Source: an uncultured Dysosmobacter sp. (lineage in GTDB: Bacteria; Bacillota; Clostridia; Oscillospirales; Oscillospiraceae). From it: 41,121 nt of DNA. The stretch spans positions 1-41,121 of the forward strand of contig CAKTHE010000020.1 of the NCBI GenBank assembly GCA_934563745.1, written 5' to 3'. The translations under genes and the position numbers were made by a program. Shown here one piece after another: positions 23,007 through 31,350 of this stretch. Below the pieces are notes generated by a model. That model had not been told where the DNA came from, did no database searches, and worked only from the letters and a program-made list of their open reading frames with translations. How positions within the stretch are numbered: position 1 is the first letter of the stretch; each line of letters starts with the position of its first letter.

Positions 23007-24161
23007 ATGGAAGAATTGCTTTACCGGGACCGCCGGGGAACCAACTGCTGCAAGTGGGACTATCCCCAGGGTCAGTTTACAAAGCCGGATCTGCTGGCCC
23101 TGTGGGTGGCGGACATGGACTTCGCCGCTCCGGAGTGCGTGCGCCGGGCCCTTTCCCGGCAGGTGGAATTTGGCGTATTCGGTTATCCCGCCTCGTCGGA
23201 GGCGTATTACGAGGCCTTCCAAAATTGGGAGGAGGCCCGCTTCGGCTTCCGCCCCCAGCGGGCGTGGTTGCGCTATACCCCCGGCGTGGTGGCGGGCTTT
23301 TATTGGATGATCCAGATCCTGACGGAGCCCGGCGACGCGGTTTTGATCCAGCCGCCGGTCTACTACCCGTTCAAAAACGCCGTGCTGGATACCGGGCGCA
23401 CCCTGGTGTGCAATTCCCTGGTCTGCACCCAGGGCGTCTATTCCGTGGACCTTGCGGATTTTGAGGCGCAGATCGTCCGCAATCGGGTGAAGGCCTTCCT
23501 GCTCTGCTCGCCCCACAATCCGGTGGGCCGGGTCTGGACGCGGGAAGAGCTGTGCGCCATGCTGACCATCTGCCGCCGGCACGGCGTCTACGTCATCGCC
23601 GACGAGATCCACCAGGATTTTGTCCACCCCGGCCACACCCAAATCCCCGCCGCCTCGCTGGAGGAGTTCCGGGACATTCTGGTCAGCCTTACGGCACCCA
23701 GCAAGACCTTTAACCTAGCTGGGCTGAAGGTCTCCACCGCGATCCTCCCGGATCCGGAGCTGCAAAAGCGCTTTGACGCTTTTGTCGCCCCGCTGCGGGT
23801 GACCGACGGGACGGAGCTGGGCCTGTGCGCCGGCGCCGCCGCCTATACCGGCGGGCAGGCGTGGCTGGACGCCGTTTTGGAAACGGTGCGCGGCAACGAC
23901 CGGCTTTTGCGGGAGATCCTGGCCCGGCGGCCGGAGATCACCGTCTCGCCCCTGGAGGGGACGTATCTTGCCTGGGTGGATCTGGGGCCGTCCGTCACCT
24001 CCCGGGAGGCACTGACGGATCTGGTGGAGACCCGCTGCGGCCTGGCCGTGGACTACGGGCATTGGTTCGGCGAGGGCTGCGCGTCCAAGATCCGCCTGAA
24101 CCTGGCCACCCGGCCGGAGAATATCCGCCTGGCGGCGGAGCGGCTTTCCGCCGCACTTTGA
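23007..24161 (+). CDS. MalY/PatB-type PLP enzyme (cystathionine beta-lyase or aminotransferase)
   Basis: 384 aa, fold-type I PLP enzyme. The N-terminal LWVADMDF (32-39) is diagnostic of the MalY/PatB group. N171 in SPHNPVGRVW and D199 in VIADEIHQD contact the cofactor, and K233 in APSKTFNLAGL forms the Schiff base. Members cleave the C-S bond of cystathionine or cysteine conjugates to give thiol, pyruvate and ammonia; some act as aminotransferases or, like E. coli MalY, moonlight as regulators. With metY-metA nearby, a role in sulfur amino acid metabolism is reasonable. It is monocistronic, with a promoter at 22865-22893, AAGGAG 8 nt upstream, and a strong terminator at 24201-24246. Confidence 0.87.
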   Translation: MEELLYRDRRGTNCCKWDYPQGQFTKPDLLALWVADMDFAAPECVRRALSRQVEFGVFGYPASSEAYYEAFQNWEEARFGFRPQRAWLRYTPGVVAGFYWMIQILTEPGDAVLIQPPVYYPFKNAVLDTGRTLVCNSLVCTQGVYSVDLADFEAQIVRNRVKAFLLCSPHNPVGRVWTREELCAMLTICRRHGVYVIADEIHQDFVHPGHTQIPAASLEEFRDILVSLTAPSKTFNLAGLKVSTAILPDPELQKRFDAFVAPLRVTDGTELGLCAGAAAYTGGQAWLDAVLETVRGNDRLLREILARRPEITVSPLEGTYLAWVDLGPSVTSREALTDLVETRCGLAVDYGHWFGEGCASKIRLNLATRPENIRLAAERLSAAL

Positions 24162-24200
24162 TCCGTGCCTTCTTCCAATTCCGATCCCCCGCCGTAAAAC

Positions 24201-24246
24201 CGCGCCGGCCGGTGTGCAGAGCACACCGGCCGGCGCGTTCTTTTTT
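24201..24246 (+). terminator. Intrinsic terminator of the MalY/PatB gene
   Basis: A perfect 17-bp stem (24201-24217 with 24221-24237), loop AGA, then TTCTTTTTT. Confidence 0.93.
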
Positions 24247-24266
24247 CTTTCGCCGCCGCCCCGCCC

Positions 24267-25466
24267 TCAGCGGGAGGCCATCAGGCGGCGCAGTCCCGCA
24301 TCCAGCCCCGCCAGCGTCAGCGGAAACATGGGCAGCTCCCGGCGCACCAGTGAAATGCTCAGGCTGCCGTACCCCCGTTCCCAGCGCTCCTCCGCCAGGG
24401 GGTTGAGCCAGATCAGATGGGAAAAGCGGCCCGTGAAGCGGCGCAGATACTCAATCCCCGGCCGTTCATTGAAGTGAAAATAATCCACGCAGCCGCCGGG
24501 CTGCAGAAGCTCCGTCGGCGCCATGGCGGCGTCGCCCACGAAGATCACCTTCCAGTCCGGCGCAAGGTCACTGAGTACCTGCTCGGTGCCATCGCTGTCC
24601 CGCCGGTCGCACGCCGGAGTGGTAAACAGCCGCTCATAGACGCAGTTGTGGAAATAATAGGTCCGCAGACCCTTAAAGTGGCTGGACCGGTGCGCCGCCT
24701 GAAAAAGACGGGCGCACAGGGCCGCGTACGGGCCCATGGAGCCGCCGGAGTCGAACAGAAGCAGCAGCTTCACCTGATTGTCCCGGGGGCGGTCAAATAC
24801 CAGCCTCAAATGCCCCGCATTGTCGCAGGTGGCACGGATCGTCCCGTCCAGATCCAGCTCATCCCGGGGACCGTCCTCCCGGGCCGTCAGCTGCCGCAGG
24901 CGCCGGAACGCCATCTGGAATTGGCGCACATCCAGCGTCACGTCCTTCCGAAAGTCCTGATACTCCCGTCGGGCCGCCACCTGCAGGGCGCTGCGGCTGC
25001 GGCTCTCTCCCCCCAGGCGGAAGCCGTTGGGATTATACCCCGCGTTTCCGAAGGGCGATGTTCCGCCCGTCCCGATCCAGCGGCTGCCGCCGTCATGGCG
25101 CTCCGTCTGCGTGCGCAGCCGCTCCTCCAGCAGCTCCCGCAGGGCAGAAAGGTCCAGCCCGCCATACTGTGCATCCGCCGCCGCGCGGTCCAGCTCGCCC
25201 GGCGCGATGGGCGTCTCCAGCCAGGTCCGGATCTGCTCGGGCAGATCCCGGTTTGGCTCAATGCTTTTGAAATACAGCAAAAACGCCTGGTCGAAGGCGT
25301 CAAAGTCCGACTCGGACTTGACCAGGACCATGCGGGCCAGCTCATAAAAGCCAGCCAGAGAGCTGCCGTGCAGCCCCAGGTCCAGCGCCCTTTGAAAGCT
25401 CAGCCATTCATCCAGTGAAACCGGAATATCGAAGGCCCGCAGGCAGAAAAAGAAATCACCGAACAT
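24267..25466 (-). CDS. CoxE-type vWA domain protein
   Basis: 399 aa. The C-terminal half is a CoxE-like vWA domain whose MIDAS begins LLLFDSGGSMG (D239, with G241 and S243), a DxGxS variant of DxSxS. The N-terminal half is a helical region rich in charged residues, with a Gly-rich stretch at 126-153. CoxE proteins pair with MoxR AAA+ ATPases; in carboxydotrophs CoxD/CoxE help insert the metal cofactor of CO dehydrogenase, elsewhere the pair acts as a metal-dependent chaperone. The MoxR partner is encoded 9 nt upstream. The client protein is not evident. No signal peptide is present. Confidence 0.85.
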   Translation of the reverse strand: MFGDFFFCLRAFDIPVSLDEWLSFQRALDLGLHGSSLAGFYELARMVLVKSESDFDAFDQAFLLYFKSIEPNRDLPEQIRTWLETPIAPGELDRAAADAQYGGLDLSALRELLEERLRTQTERHDGGSRWIGTGGTSPFGNAGYNPNGFRLGGESRSRSALQVAARREYQDFRKDVTLDVRQFQMAFRRLRQLTAREDGPRDELDLDGTIRATCDNAGHLRLVFDRPRDNQVKLLLLFDSGGSMGPYAALCARLFQAAHRSSHFKGLRTYYFHNCVYERLFTTPACDRRDSDGTEQVLSDLAPDWKVIFVGDAAMAPTELLQPGGCVDYFHFNERPGIEYLRRFTGRFSHLIWLNPLAEERWERGYGSLSISLVRRELPMFPLTLAGLDAGLRRLMASR

Positions 25467-25475
25467 CTCCGCCCC

Positions 25476-26282
25476 TCAGCGCGAAAGGCCCTGCACCCGG
25501 CTGAGATCCTGGGTCTTTTTCACCAGAACGCCGGCAAAGGGGATGGCACGCTCCAGCGTGTCCGGATCCACCCCGCCCAGCTGCAGCGCCTGGATCCAGT
25601 CCAGAAGCTCCGAGGTGCTGGGCTTTTTCTGCAGGGACATCTGCTGGCGCAGCCGGTAAAAGGCCGCCAGCGCCTGGGACAGCAGGTGCTCCTCCAGGTC
25701 CGGGAAATGCGCCTGGACGATCCGCTCCATCATGGCAAGATCCGGGAAGGCGATGTAGTGGAAAATGCAGCGGCGCAAAAACGCATCCGGCAGTTCCTTC
25801 TCCGCATTGGAGGTGATGATCACCACCGGCCGGTGCTTCGCGCGCACGGTGCGCCCGGTCTCCGGAATGTAAAACTCCATGCGGTCCAGCTCCCACAAAA
25901 GGTCGTTGGGGAACTCCAGATCCGCCTTGTCGATCTCGTCGATCAGCAGCACCACCTGCTCGTCGCTTTCGAAGGCCTCGCCCAGCTTCCCCAGGCGAAT
26001 ATACCGGGCGATGTCGTGCACGCCCTCGCCGCCGAACTGACTGTCATACAGCCGGGCCACCGTGTCGTATACGTAAAGGCCGTCCTGGGCCTTGGTGGTG
26101 GACTTGATGTTCCAGATCACCAGCTGCTGCCCCAGCGCCTGCGCCACGGCCTGGGCCAGCATCGTCTTGCCTGTCCCCGGCTCTCCCTTCACCAGCAGGG
26201 GCTTTCCCAGCGCCCGGGCCACCTCCACACTACGCAAAAGCTCTTCCGAGGCGATATAGCCGCCCTGTTCCAGTTCCTTCAT
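25476..26282 (-). CDS. MoxR-family AAA+ ATPase
   Basis: 268 aa, one AAA+ module. Walker A is GEPGTGKT (33-40), Walker B LLIDEIDKAD (near 110-119), sensor 1 IITSNAEKELPDAF, and an arginine-rich FLRRC box follows. It uses ATP hydrolysis to remodel a client together with the vWA protein encoded directly downstream. MoxR/CoxD systems mature metalloenzymes or respond to stress. It has a promoter at 26361-26389, AGGAG 8 nt before the ATG, and heads a two-gene operon. Nothing in the sequence names the client. Confidence 0.9.
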   Translation of the reverse strand: MKELEQGGYIASEELLRSVEVARALGKPLLVKGEPGTGKTMLAQAVAQALGQQLVIWNIKSTTKAQDGLYVYDTVARLYDSQFGGEGVHDIARYIRLGKLGEAFESDEQVVLLIDEIDKADLEFPNDLLWELDRMEFYIPETGRTVRAKHRPVVIITSNAEKELPDAFLRRCIFHYIAFPDLAMMERIVQAHFPDLEEHLLSQALAAFYRLRQQMSLQKKPSTSELLDWIQALQLGGVDPDTLERAIPFAGVLVKKTQDLSRVQGLSR

Positions 26283-26360
26283 TGATCCCGCTCCTCCCCG
26301 GGCGCCGCATCGCTGCGCTTCCCGGGTCCGACGGATCCCAGGCGCCCTTTTTTATGTTTT

Positions 26361-26389
26361 ATTGTAGCGGAAAGCGCCCCGGCGGGCAA
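26361..26389 (-). promoter_or_regulatory. Promoter of the moxR-coxE-like operon
   Basis: Minus-strand TTGCCC (26389-26384), 17-bp spacer, TACAAT (26366-26361). Confidence 0.7.
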
Positions 26390-26404
26390 GCCCCGTCCGG
26401 GCAG

Positions 26405-26431
26405 AAAAAGGCCCCGGCAAAAGCCGGGGCC
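26405..26431 (-). terminator. Intrinsic terminator of the aminotransferase gene
   Basis: Minus-strand stem GGCCCCGGC / GCCGGGGCC with loop TTTT, followed by TTTTT (26409-26405). Confidence 0.9.
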
Positions 26432-26437
26432 CTCGGG

Positions 26438-27631
26438 TTATTTCTGATAATAGCTGTCCAGCACCTCGCCCATGATCCGGATCCCCTCGCGCATATCGTC
26501 CAGCGGGGGCAGGGAATAGCTCAGCCGGATGCACTGGGACGGAGCGGACGTATCCGTCAGGAAGCCGTTGCCGGGCACCATGGTGACCTTACGCTCCATG
26601 CAGCGGCGCACATAGTCCGCCATCGGCACCTCGTCGGGCAGGGTGATCCAGATGAACATGCCGCCCCGGGGCCGGACATACCGGATCCGGTCGCCCAGGT
26701 ACTCGTCCAGACACTTCATCATGAACTCCGCCTTGCCCCGGTAAATATCCTGGATCCGGCGAATGTCCTTTTCCACATCCTCCGTGGTCAGATATTCATA
26801 GCACACGCGCTGGGCCCAGATGTTGGAGTGTACGTCGCACACCTGCTTAAGGGTGGTCATCTTCACAATGATGTCCGGATCGCCGGCGCAGTAGGCCAGG
26901 CGCATGCCGGGGCTGAGGATCTTGCTGTAGCTTCCGCAGTAAACCACCAGCCCGTCCGTATCAAAGCTCTTGATGGAGGGGATATACTCGCCGGAGAAGC
27001 GCAGCTCCCCGTAGGGGTCATCCTCCAGAATGGGCACCTGATATTTGGTGCACAGCTCAAAGGCCTTCTTGCGCTTTTCCAGACTCGTGGTAATGCCGGT
27101 GGGGTTCTGGTAGTTGGGCACCGTGTAATAGAAGCGGGGCTTGGGCGTTGCGGACAGGGCGCGCTCCAGCGCCTCCATATCGGCGCCGTCCTCTTCCATG
27201 GGGATGCCCACCAGGTTCGCGCCGCAGTTGTGCACCGCGTTATAGCAGCCCATGAAAGCCGGCTCCTCCGCCGCTACCACGTCACCCTCGTTGCACAGAA
27301 GGCGGGCCATCATATCAAACACCTGCATGTTGCCGCTGGTGATGATCAGCATGTCCGAATCCTTGATGACGTTCCCGTGGCGGTTGGCAAATTTCCGGGA
27401 CGCCTCCCGCAGGGGGCCGTAGCCCTCGGTCGTGCTGTACTGCAGGCAGCCGGCGGGATCATCCCGCAGCAGCCGGTCGCTGATGCGGCGGATCGCCTCA
27501 GCCGGAAAGCTCTCCACACAGGGATTTCCGCCCGCAAAGCTGATGGTAGACGGATCGCTCATATTCTTGATGAGCTCGCGGATGATGCTGCCCTGCACGG
27601 TTTTTACCTTGTTGGAGTATTCGAATTTCAT
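26438..27631 (-). CDS. Class I/II PLP aminotransferase (2-aminoadipate/aromatic type)
   Basis: 397 aa. It has the fold-type I layout of the LysN/ARO8-like group: SFAGGNP near the N terminus (31-37), NYQNPTGI (173-180), DDPYGELRF (204-212), and PLP lysine K237 in YCGSYSKILSPGMRL. There is no GntR-type DNA-binding domain, so it is an enzyme and not a MocR regulator. It moves an amino group between a broad range of amino acids and 2-oxoglutarate. Next to a 2-hydroxyacyl-CoA dehydratase cluster it may make the 2-oxoacid that is later reduced to the 2-hydroxyacid; that link is inferred. The ATG at 27631 follows AGAGGAAG. It has its own promoter (27731-27759) and terminator. Confidence 0.88.
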   Translation of the reverse strand: MKFEYSNKVKTVQGSIIRELIKNMSDPSTISFAGGNPCVESFPAEAIRRISDRLLRDDPAGCLQYSTTEGYGPLREASRKFANRHGNVIKDSDMLIITSGNMQVFDMMARLLCNEGDVVAAEEPAFMGCYNAVHNCGANLVGIPMEEDGADMEALERALSATPKPRFYYTVPNYQNPTGITTSLEKRKKAFELCTKYQVPILEDDPYGELRFSGEYIPSIKSFDTDGLVVYCGSYSKILSPGMRLAYCAGDPDIIVKMTTLKQVCDVHSNIWAQRVCYEYLTTEDVEKDIRRIQDIYRGKAEFMMKCLDEYLGDRIRYVRPRGGMFIWITLPDEVPMADYVRRCMERKVTMVPGNGFLTDTSAPSQCIRLSYSLPPLDDMREGIRIMGEVLDSYYQK

Positions 27632-27730
27632 GGCTTCCTCTTCTTCCTTGTTCGTTCTCTTTCGGCCCGCGGGCCAGCGGTATACGCACGTTTCGCAAAA
27701 ACGCGCTCTCCGTTTCACAAAAGCCTCTTC

Positions 27731-27759
27731 ATTCTAACAGACCTTGCCCGCAAATGCAA
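27731..27759 (-). promoter_or_regulatory. Promoter of the aminotransferase gene
   Basis: Minus-strand TTGCAT (27759-27754), 17-bp spacer, TAGAAT (27736-27731). Confidence 0.7.
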
Positions 27760-27800
27760 CAAAAACCCATTTCTTTCCCCTTTTTGGCAGATCTGCGGGT

Positions 27801-27835
27801 AAAAAATGCCCCGCCGGCTTTTGCCGGCGGGGCAT
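27801..27835 (-). terminator. Intrinsic terminator of the dehydratase operon
   Basis: Minus-strand stem ATGCCCCGCCGGC / GCCGGCGGGGCAT with loop AAAA, then TTTTTT. Confidence 0.93.
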
Positions 27836-27879
27836 CCGCATGTACGCTTACGCAGGTCGGTTCGCAAGACGTCAGCCGA

Positions 27880-28998
27880 TCAGGCCAGAACGTCGCGGAA
27901 CGTTTCGATCGCGGTGCGAGCCTGCTCGTAGTTGACCATCTGACGGTCGACCTCGATGGTAGCGGTGGGAATACCGGCCGCCTCGCAGGCCTTCTTGATC
28001 AGAGGATAGTCGAACTCTTCGGGGTCGCAGAACTTGGTCATGACGATCAGCAGGCCCTTGGCGTCGTACTCCTTGATCTGCTCGATGATGTAATCAACGC
28101 GCTTCTTGTAGAAGTCGTACAGAACGCTGCAGTTGTCCATGTTCTGGAACTTCTTGACCAGGCTGTCCATGGGGCAGAACTCGGCGGGCGCGTCGGTACG
28201 ATACTGACGGCTCTCGGCGGCGATATCGTCGGCGACGATCTGCATGCCCATCTCGTCCAGAATGGAGGTCAGGCCCGGAGCGTCGGCAATGATGCCGGTG
28301 GTCATGATGCGGATGCGGTCGGAAGCGCCATCCTGAGCCTTCAGGGCCTCGATCAGCTGGTTGACCAGCTCGGTGTGCTCTTCCTTCAGCATGAAGGTCG
28401 CGCTCTTGAAGATGTCGCTGCGCTGAGAGGGCAGGATCTCGGCGTGATCGGCCAGGACCACAGCCAGCTCACGCATAGCGGCGTTGTGGGCGTTGTAAAC
28501 CTTCAGGGAGTTCTCCAGCTTGTCATAGTCAAACTTCTCGCCGGTGTACTTCTCCAGATCGGCGATCACACGCTCGTAACCGGCCTTGCAGAAGTCCGCA
28601 CCGAAGGAGGGCTTACGATGCTGGGGATAGGTCATGGGAATGAAGGGGATGCTGGGAACGGCATACTTCCAGTTCTGGCCGAAGCCGCGCAGGCTGTCGC
28701 ACAGGTTGGGGATCACGATGGCGGAAGCGCCCTCGAAATCGCCCTTGATGCCCAGCTCCAGCAGGGACTGCAGAATGGAGCAGATGAAGGCGGGGCAATA
28801 CTTCTTGGCCTCGCGCAGCTCCATGTCAGCGCCCCAGGCGCCCATGGGAACAAAGCCCATGGCGTGGATCAGTTCTTCGGGAGTGTAAACGGGGGCAACC
28901 AGAATGACCTTCTTACCGGCCTTCAGGTACCCGTCCATCTGAGCCTTGGGATTGCCGGCCACTTCGTGGAACCGGGCAAGCAGTTCATTTACGGTCAT
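27880..28998 (-). CDS. hadC: 2-hydroxyacyl-CoA dehydratase, beta subunit (HadC/FldC-like)
   Basis: 372 aa, the small subunit of the oxygen-sensitive [4Fe-4S] 2-hydroxyacyl-CoA dehydratases. Recognised from VAPVYTPEELIHAMGFVPMG, SILQSLLELGIKG, NLCDSLRGFGQNWK, and the C-terminal MTKFCDPEEFDYPLIK with an invariant Cys near the cluster. The sequence resembles HadC of Clostridioides difficile and FldC more than HgdB. With the alpha subunit it removes water from a (R)-2-hydroxyacyl-CoA through a ketyl radical. It follows the alpha gene by 1 nt with AAGGAGG before the ATG and ends at a strong terminator. The exact substrate is not readable; the symbol marks family resemblance only. Confidence 0.9.
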   Translation of the reverse strand: MTVNELLARFHEVAGNPKAQMDGYLKAGKKVILVAPVYTPEELIHAMGFVPMGAWGADMELREAKKYCPAFICSILQSLLELGIKGDFEGASAIVIPNLCDSLRGFGQNWKYAVPSIPFIPMTYPQHRKPSFGADFCKAGYERVIADLEKYTGEKFDYDKLENSLKVYNAHNAAMRELAVVLADHAEILPSQRSDIFKSATFMLKEEHTELVNQLIEALKAQDGASDRIRIMTTGIIADAPGLTSILDEMGMQIVADDIAAESRQYRTDAPAEFCPMDSLVKKFQNMDNCSVLYDFYKKRVDYIIEQIKEYDAKGLLIVMTKFCDPEEFDYPLIKKACEAAGIPTATIEVDRQMVNYEQARTAIETFRDVLA

Positions 28999-28999
28999 C

Positions 29000-30235
29000 T
29001 TACTTCGCCTCCTTGTTGGATTCCATGATCTCCATCAGGCCCTGGACACGGGTGTCGTACTGAGCCTCGGAGAAGTTACGGGCATCGGCCTGGTCGCCGT
29101 CGAAGTGTGCAACGGGGATGTGGCACTCTTCGCCGATCTGACGGCCCATCTCGTTCATGAAGCTGCTCCACAGCTTGCAGCTGCGGTTGTTGTGGATCAG
29201 CAGGCCTTCCACGTGGTTGTCCTTGCACAGCTTTACGCGCTTGTCGCGGGCCTTCTCCAGGTTGATGGCATTGGGCACCTGGCAATAGGCGCGGCACATG
29301 TCGTCAAAGTCCTTGTAGATGAAGCCGAACGCATCAGCGTAGATGGTGGTGACCATGTTGATGCCGCGGCTCTTCAGGCCGGTGGAGGTAGCACGCAGCC
29401 AGGGCCAGCACGCAATGCCCTCGAACATGATGCGGTACTTCTCTTCGCCGCGGAAGGTGGACTTGCCTTCCACATGGTTTTCCTTGTACTCCTTGAGCAG
29501 GGTCTCCATCGCCTCGGCAGCCTCTTCCTTGCCGCGGGCGGTGACCATGACGGCCATGTGGTTGAGCAGATCGAAGCCGTTGAAGGGGCTGGGCTCGTAC
29601 TTGGCCTGCGCGGTGGCTTCCAGCCAGGCGCGGCTGGAACGGCCGGAGATCTCCTGGACCTTCTTGTACTTATCCCAATCCCACTTCTTGCCGGTGATGT
29701 GCTCCAGCTTGTGGATCGCCTTCAGGAACTGAGCCTTGGTGTAGGCGACCTGCGCATCGGAGACCTCATAATCCGGGTTCAGGGGGATATCGATGAGGAT
29801 CATGGGGATGTTCAGCTCTTTGGCCAGGTTCTCATACCACTTGATCATGCAGTTGCAGATGTTGTTGCAGCACAGCATGAAGTCGGGCTGAGGCATATTC
29901 TGCTCGGGAGCGTCCTTCACCTTGGCATAAGCCAGGCTGATACGGGCGTACGCGCAGATGTCGTTGGAATAACCGTCGCCCTCGGCAACCTCGCACATCC
30001 GGACGCCGCCGCCACGGGCAGCAATACCGGCAGCCTGGTTCTCGGGATAGACAACGGGGATGCCCAACGTCTCAGGAATCTCAACGGGGAAGTTGGATGC
30101 GCACCAGCCAACCAGCTCACCGCGCTCCTTGGCAGCCATTGCGTCAGTGTATGCCTTGGCGGCAATCTGACCCAGCTTGTAGGAAGCAGAGTTAGGATCG
30201 GGCGGCGGACGATGTTTCTTAATTTCTTCAGCCAT
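29000..30235 (-). CDS. hadB: 2-hydroxyacyl-CoA dehydratase, alpha subunit (HadB/FldB-like)
   Basis: 411 aa. Strong family blocks are visible: GWCASNFPVEIPETLG, VVYPENQAAGIAARG, LCCNNICNCMIKWYE (cluster cysteines), FEGIACWPWLR, and near the end NRSCKLWSSF and FDGDQADARNFSEAQYDTR. These closely match HadB/FldB proteins as I know them. Together with the beta subunit it forms the catalytic heterodimer, each subunit carrying a [4Fe-4S] cluster; one electron from the activator starts the dehydration. The gene lies 48 nt after the activator gene and 1 nt before hadC. Ribosome site AAGGAGG. Codon use favours CGT/CGC over CGG, suggesting high expression. Confidence 0.92.
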   Translation of the reverse strand: MAEEIKKHRPPPDPNSASYKLGQIAAKAYTDAMAAKERGELVGWCASNFPVEIPETLGIPVVYPENQAAGIAARGGGVRMCEVAEGDGYSNDICAYARISLAYAKVKDAPEQNMPQPDFMLCCNNICNCMIKWYENLAKELNIPMILIDIPLNPDYEVSDAQVAYTKAQFLKAIHKLEHITGKKWDWDKYKKVQEISGRSSRAWLEATAQAKYEPSPFNGFDLLNHMAVMVTARGKEEAAEAMETLLKEYKENHVEGKSTFRGEEKYRIMFEGIACWPWLRATSTGLKSRGINMVTTIYADAFGFIYKDFDDMCRAYCQVPNAINLEKARDKRVKLCKDNHVEGLLIHNNRSCKLWSSFMNEMGRQIGEECHIPVAHFDGDQADARNFSEAQYDTRVQGLMEIMESNKEAK

Positions 30236-30283
30236 AGTAATTCCTCCTTATTTAAGTATGCCTTTGCATAGGGAAAACAAATT

Positions 30284-31060
30284 TTACTTAGGCGCCTTCT
30301 CGTACGCGAAGTACGCCGCGCCCAGGGCACCGAACAGCTGCGCCATCGGGGAAACCAGGATCTTGGTGCCCAGTTCTTTTTCCATGCAGCTGAGCACGCC
30401 GCCGTTCTGGGCGACGCCGCCGCTCATGCAGATGTCGGGGGTCGGCCCGATGCGCTTGGCCAGGGCGGCCACGCGGCTGGAAACGGAGGCGCAGATGCCC
30501 GCCACCAGATTCGGGGTGGTGACGCCGTTGGCCAGCTGGCTGATAACCTCGCTTTCCGCAAAAACGGTGCAGGTGCTGGAGATTGCCGCGGGTTTATCCG
30601 CCTGGGCCGCCAGCTTGCCCAGATCATTGACGTCCAGCTGCAGGATATTGGCCATGACGTCCAAGAAGCGGCCGGTGCCGGCCGCGCATTTATCGTTCAT
30701 CAAAAAGTCCTTCATGCGGCCCCGCTCATCCAGCGAGATCAGCTTGGCGTCCTGGCCGCCGATGTCGATCACCGTGCGCACCGTGGGGAACACATGATGG
30801 GCGCCCATGGCATGGCAGCTCAGCTCGCTCATATCCATGTCAGAGCCCTTATAGCGGGTCCGTCCATAGCCGGTGGCAATGGTCATAGCCATATCCTCCC
30901 GCTTCAGGCCGGACTTTTCAAACACCTGACGAACGGCCTCGTCGGGGCCCGGAGTGCCCATGCCGCCAACCACCAGCGACGTGGCGATCAGGTCCTTTCC
31001 GTCTTTCAGGATCGCACACTTGGATGTGGTGGATCCGATGTCGATGCCCAGAGTATACAT
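30284..31060 (-). CDS. hadI: 2-hydroxyacyl-CoA dehydratase activator (HadI/FldI-like ATPase)
   Basis: 258 aa, the normal length for HgdC/HadI activators. It is an actin-fold (ASKHA) ATPase: GIDIGSTTSK (5-14), DIGGQDAK (99-106) and MSGGVAQNGG. Cys125 in NDKCAAGTGRF and Cys164 in SSTCTVFAES hold the single [4Fe-4S] cluster shared by the homodimer. Driven by ATP, it injects a high-energy electron, supplied by reduced ferredoxin or flavodoxin, into the dehydratase. One activation supports many turnovers. The ATG at 31060 has GGGAG 8 nt upstream; an in-frame ATG at 31081 has only GGAAG. It is the first gene of the hadI-hadB-hadC operon, whose leader starts with a FadR-like palindrome. Confidence 0.93.
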   Translation of the reverse strand: MYTLGIDIGSTTSKCAILKDGKDLIATSLVVGGMGTPGPDEAVRQVFEKSGLKREDMAMTIATGYGRTRYKGSDMDMSELSCHAMGAHHVFPTVRTVIDIGGQDAKLISLDERGRMKDFLMNDKCAAGTGRFLDVMANILQLDVNDLGKLAAQADKPAAISSTCTVFAESEVISQLANGVTTPNLVAGICASVSSRVAALAKRIGPTPDICMSGGVAQNGGVLSCMEKELGTKILVSPMAQLFGALGAAYFAYEKAPK

Positions 31061-31123
31061 ATGTATGTCTCCCGTTATCATGAATATTTCTTCCGGCACG
31101 TCCGCATTCGGACGCGCTTGGTC

Positions 31124-31140
31124 AACTGGTATTACCAGTT
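31124..31140. promoter_or_regulatory. FadR-like palindromic operator at the dehydratase transcription start
   Basis: AACTGGTATTACCAGTT is a perfect 8-1-8 palindrome lying right after the -10 of the hadI promoter. It has the TGGTnnnACCA core of GntR/FadR-type operators. A bound regulator would block the promoter. The regulator is not encoded in this window. Confidence 0.75.
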
Positions 31141-31147
31141 TGATTTC

Positions 31148-31176
31148 ATTATACGGCTTTGTTAAAACCTTGTCAA
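31148..31176 (-). promoter_or_regulatory. Consensus promoter of hadI-hadB-hadC
   Basis: Perfect TTGACA (31176-31171), 17-bp spacer, perfect TATAAT (31153-31148) on the minus strand; transcription should start near 31141, inside the palindrome. Confidence 0.93.
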
Positions 31177-31271
31177 CATATCCTGAAATGGCAAATTGAC
31201 AAAAATTTATCATATTTTTCGTGCGGGAGGTAGAATCTTCGCAATTTTTTCTGAAAATTTCTCGGTTTTTG

Positions 31272-31300
31272 TTGACCTAGATTACCAAGTATGCTAAATT
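31272..31300 (+). promoter_or_regulatory. Promoter of the acyl-CoA dehydrogenase operon
   Basis: TTGACC (31272-31277), 17-bp spacer, TAAATT (31295-31300) with a TGC extension. The spacer contains ATTACCA, the right half of the palindrome at 31124-31140. Confidence 0.78.
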
Positions 31301-31350
31301 GATACTGCATTTTTGTGCCACAAACGTACTTTAAACAGGAGGCTGTTGCA

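Noticed and set aside
26438..27631. MocR-type regulator
   Set aside because: Only the aminotransferase domain is present, with no N-terminal GntR winged helix.
31190..31225. Sigma-54 promoter in the had/acd control region
   Set aside because: TGGC is present but no GC at the required -12 spacing; both operons have good sigma-A promoters.
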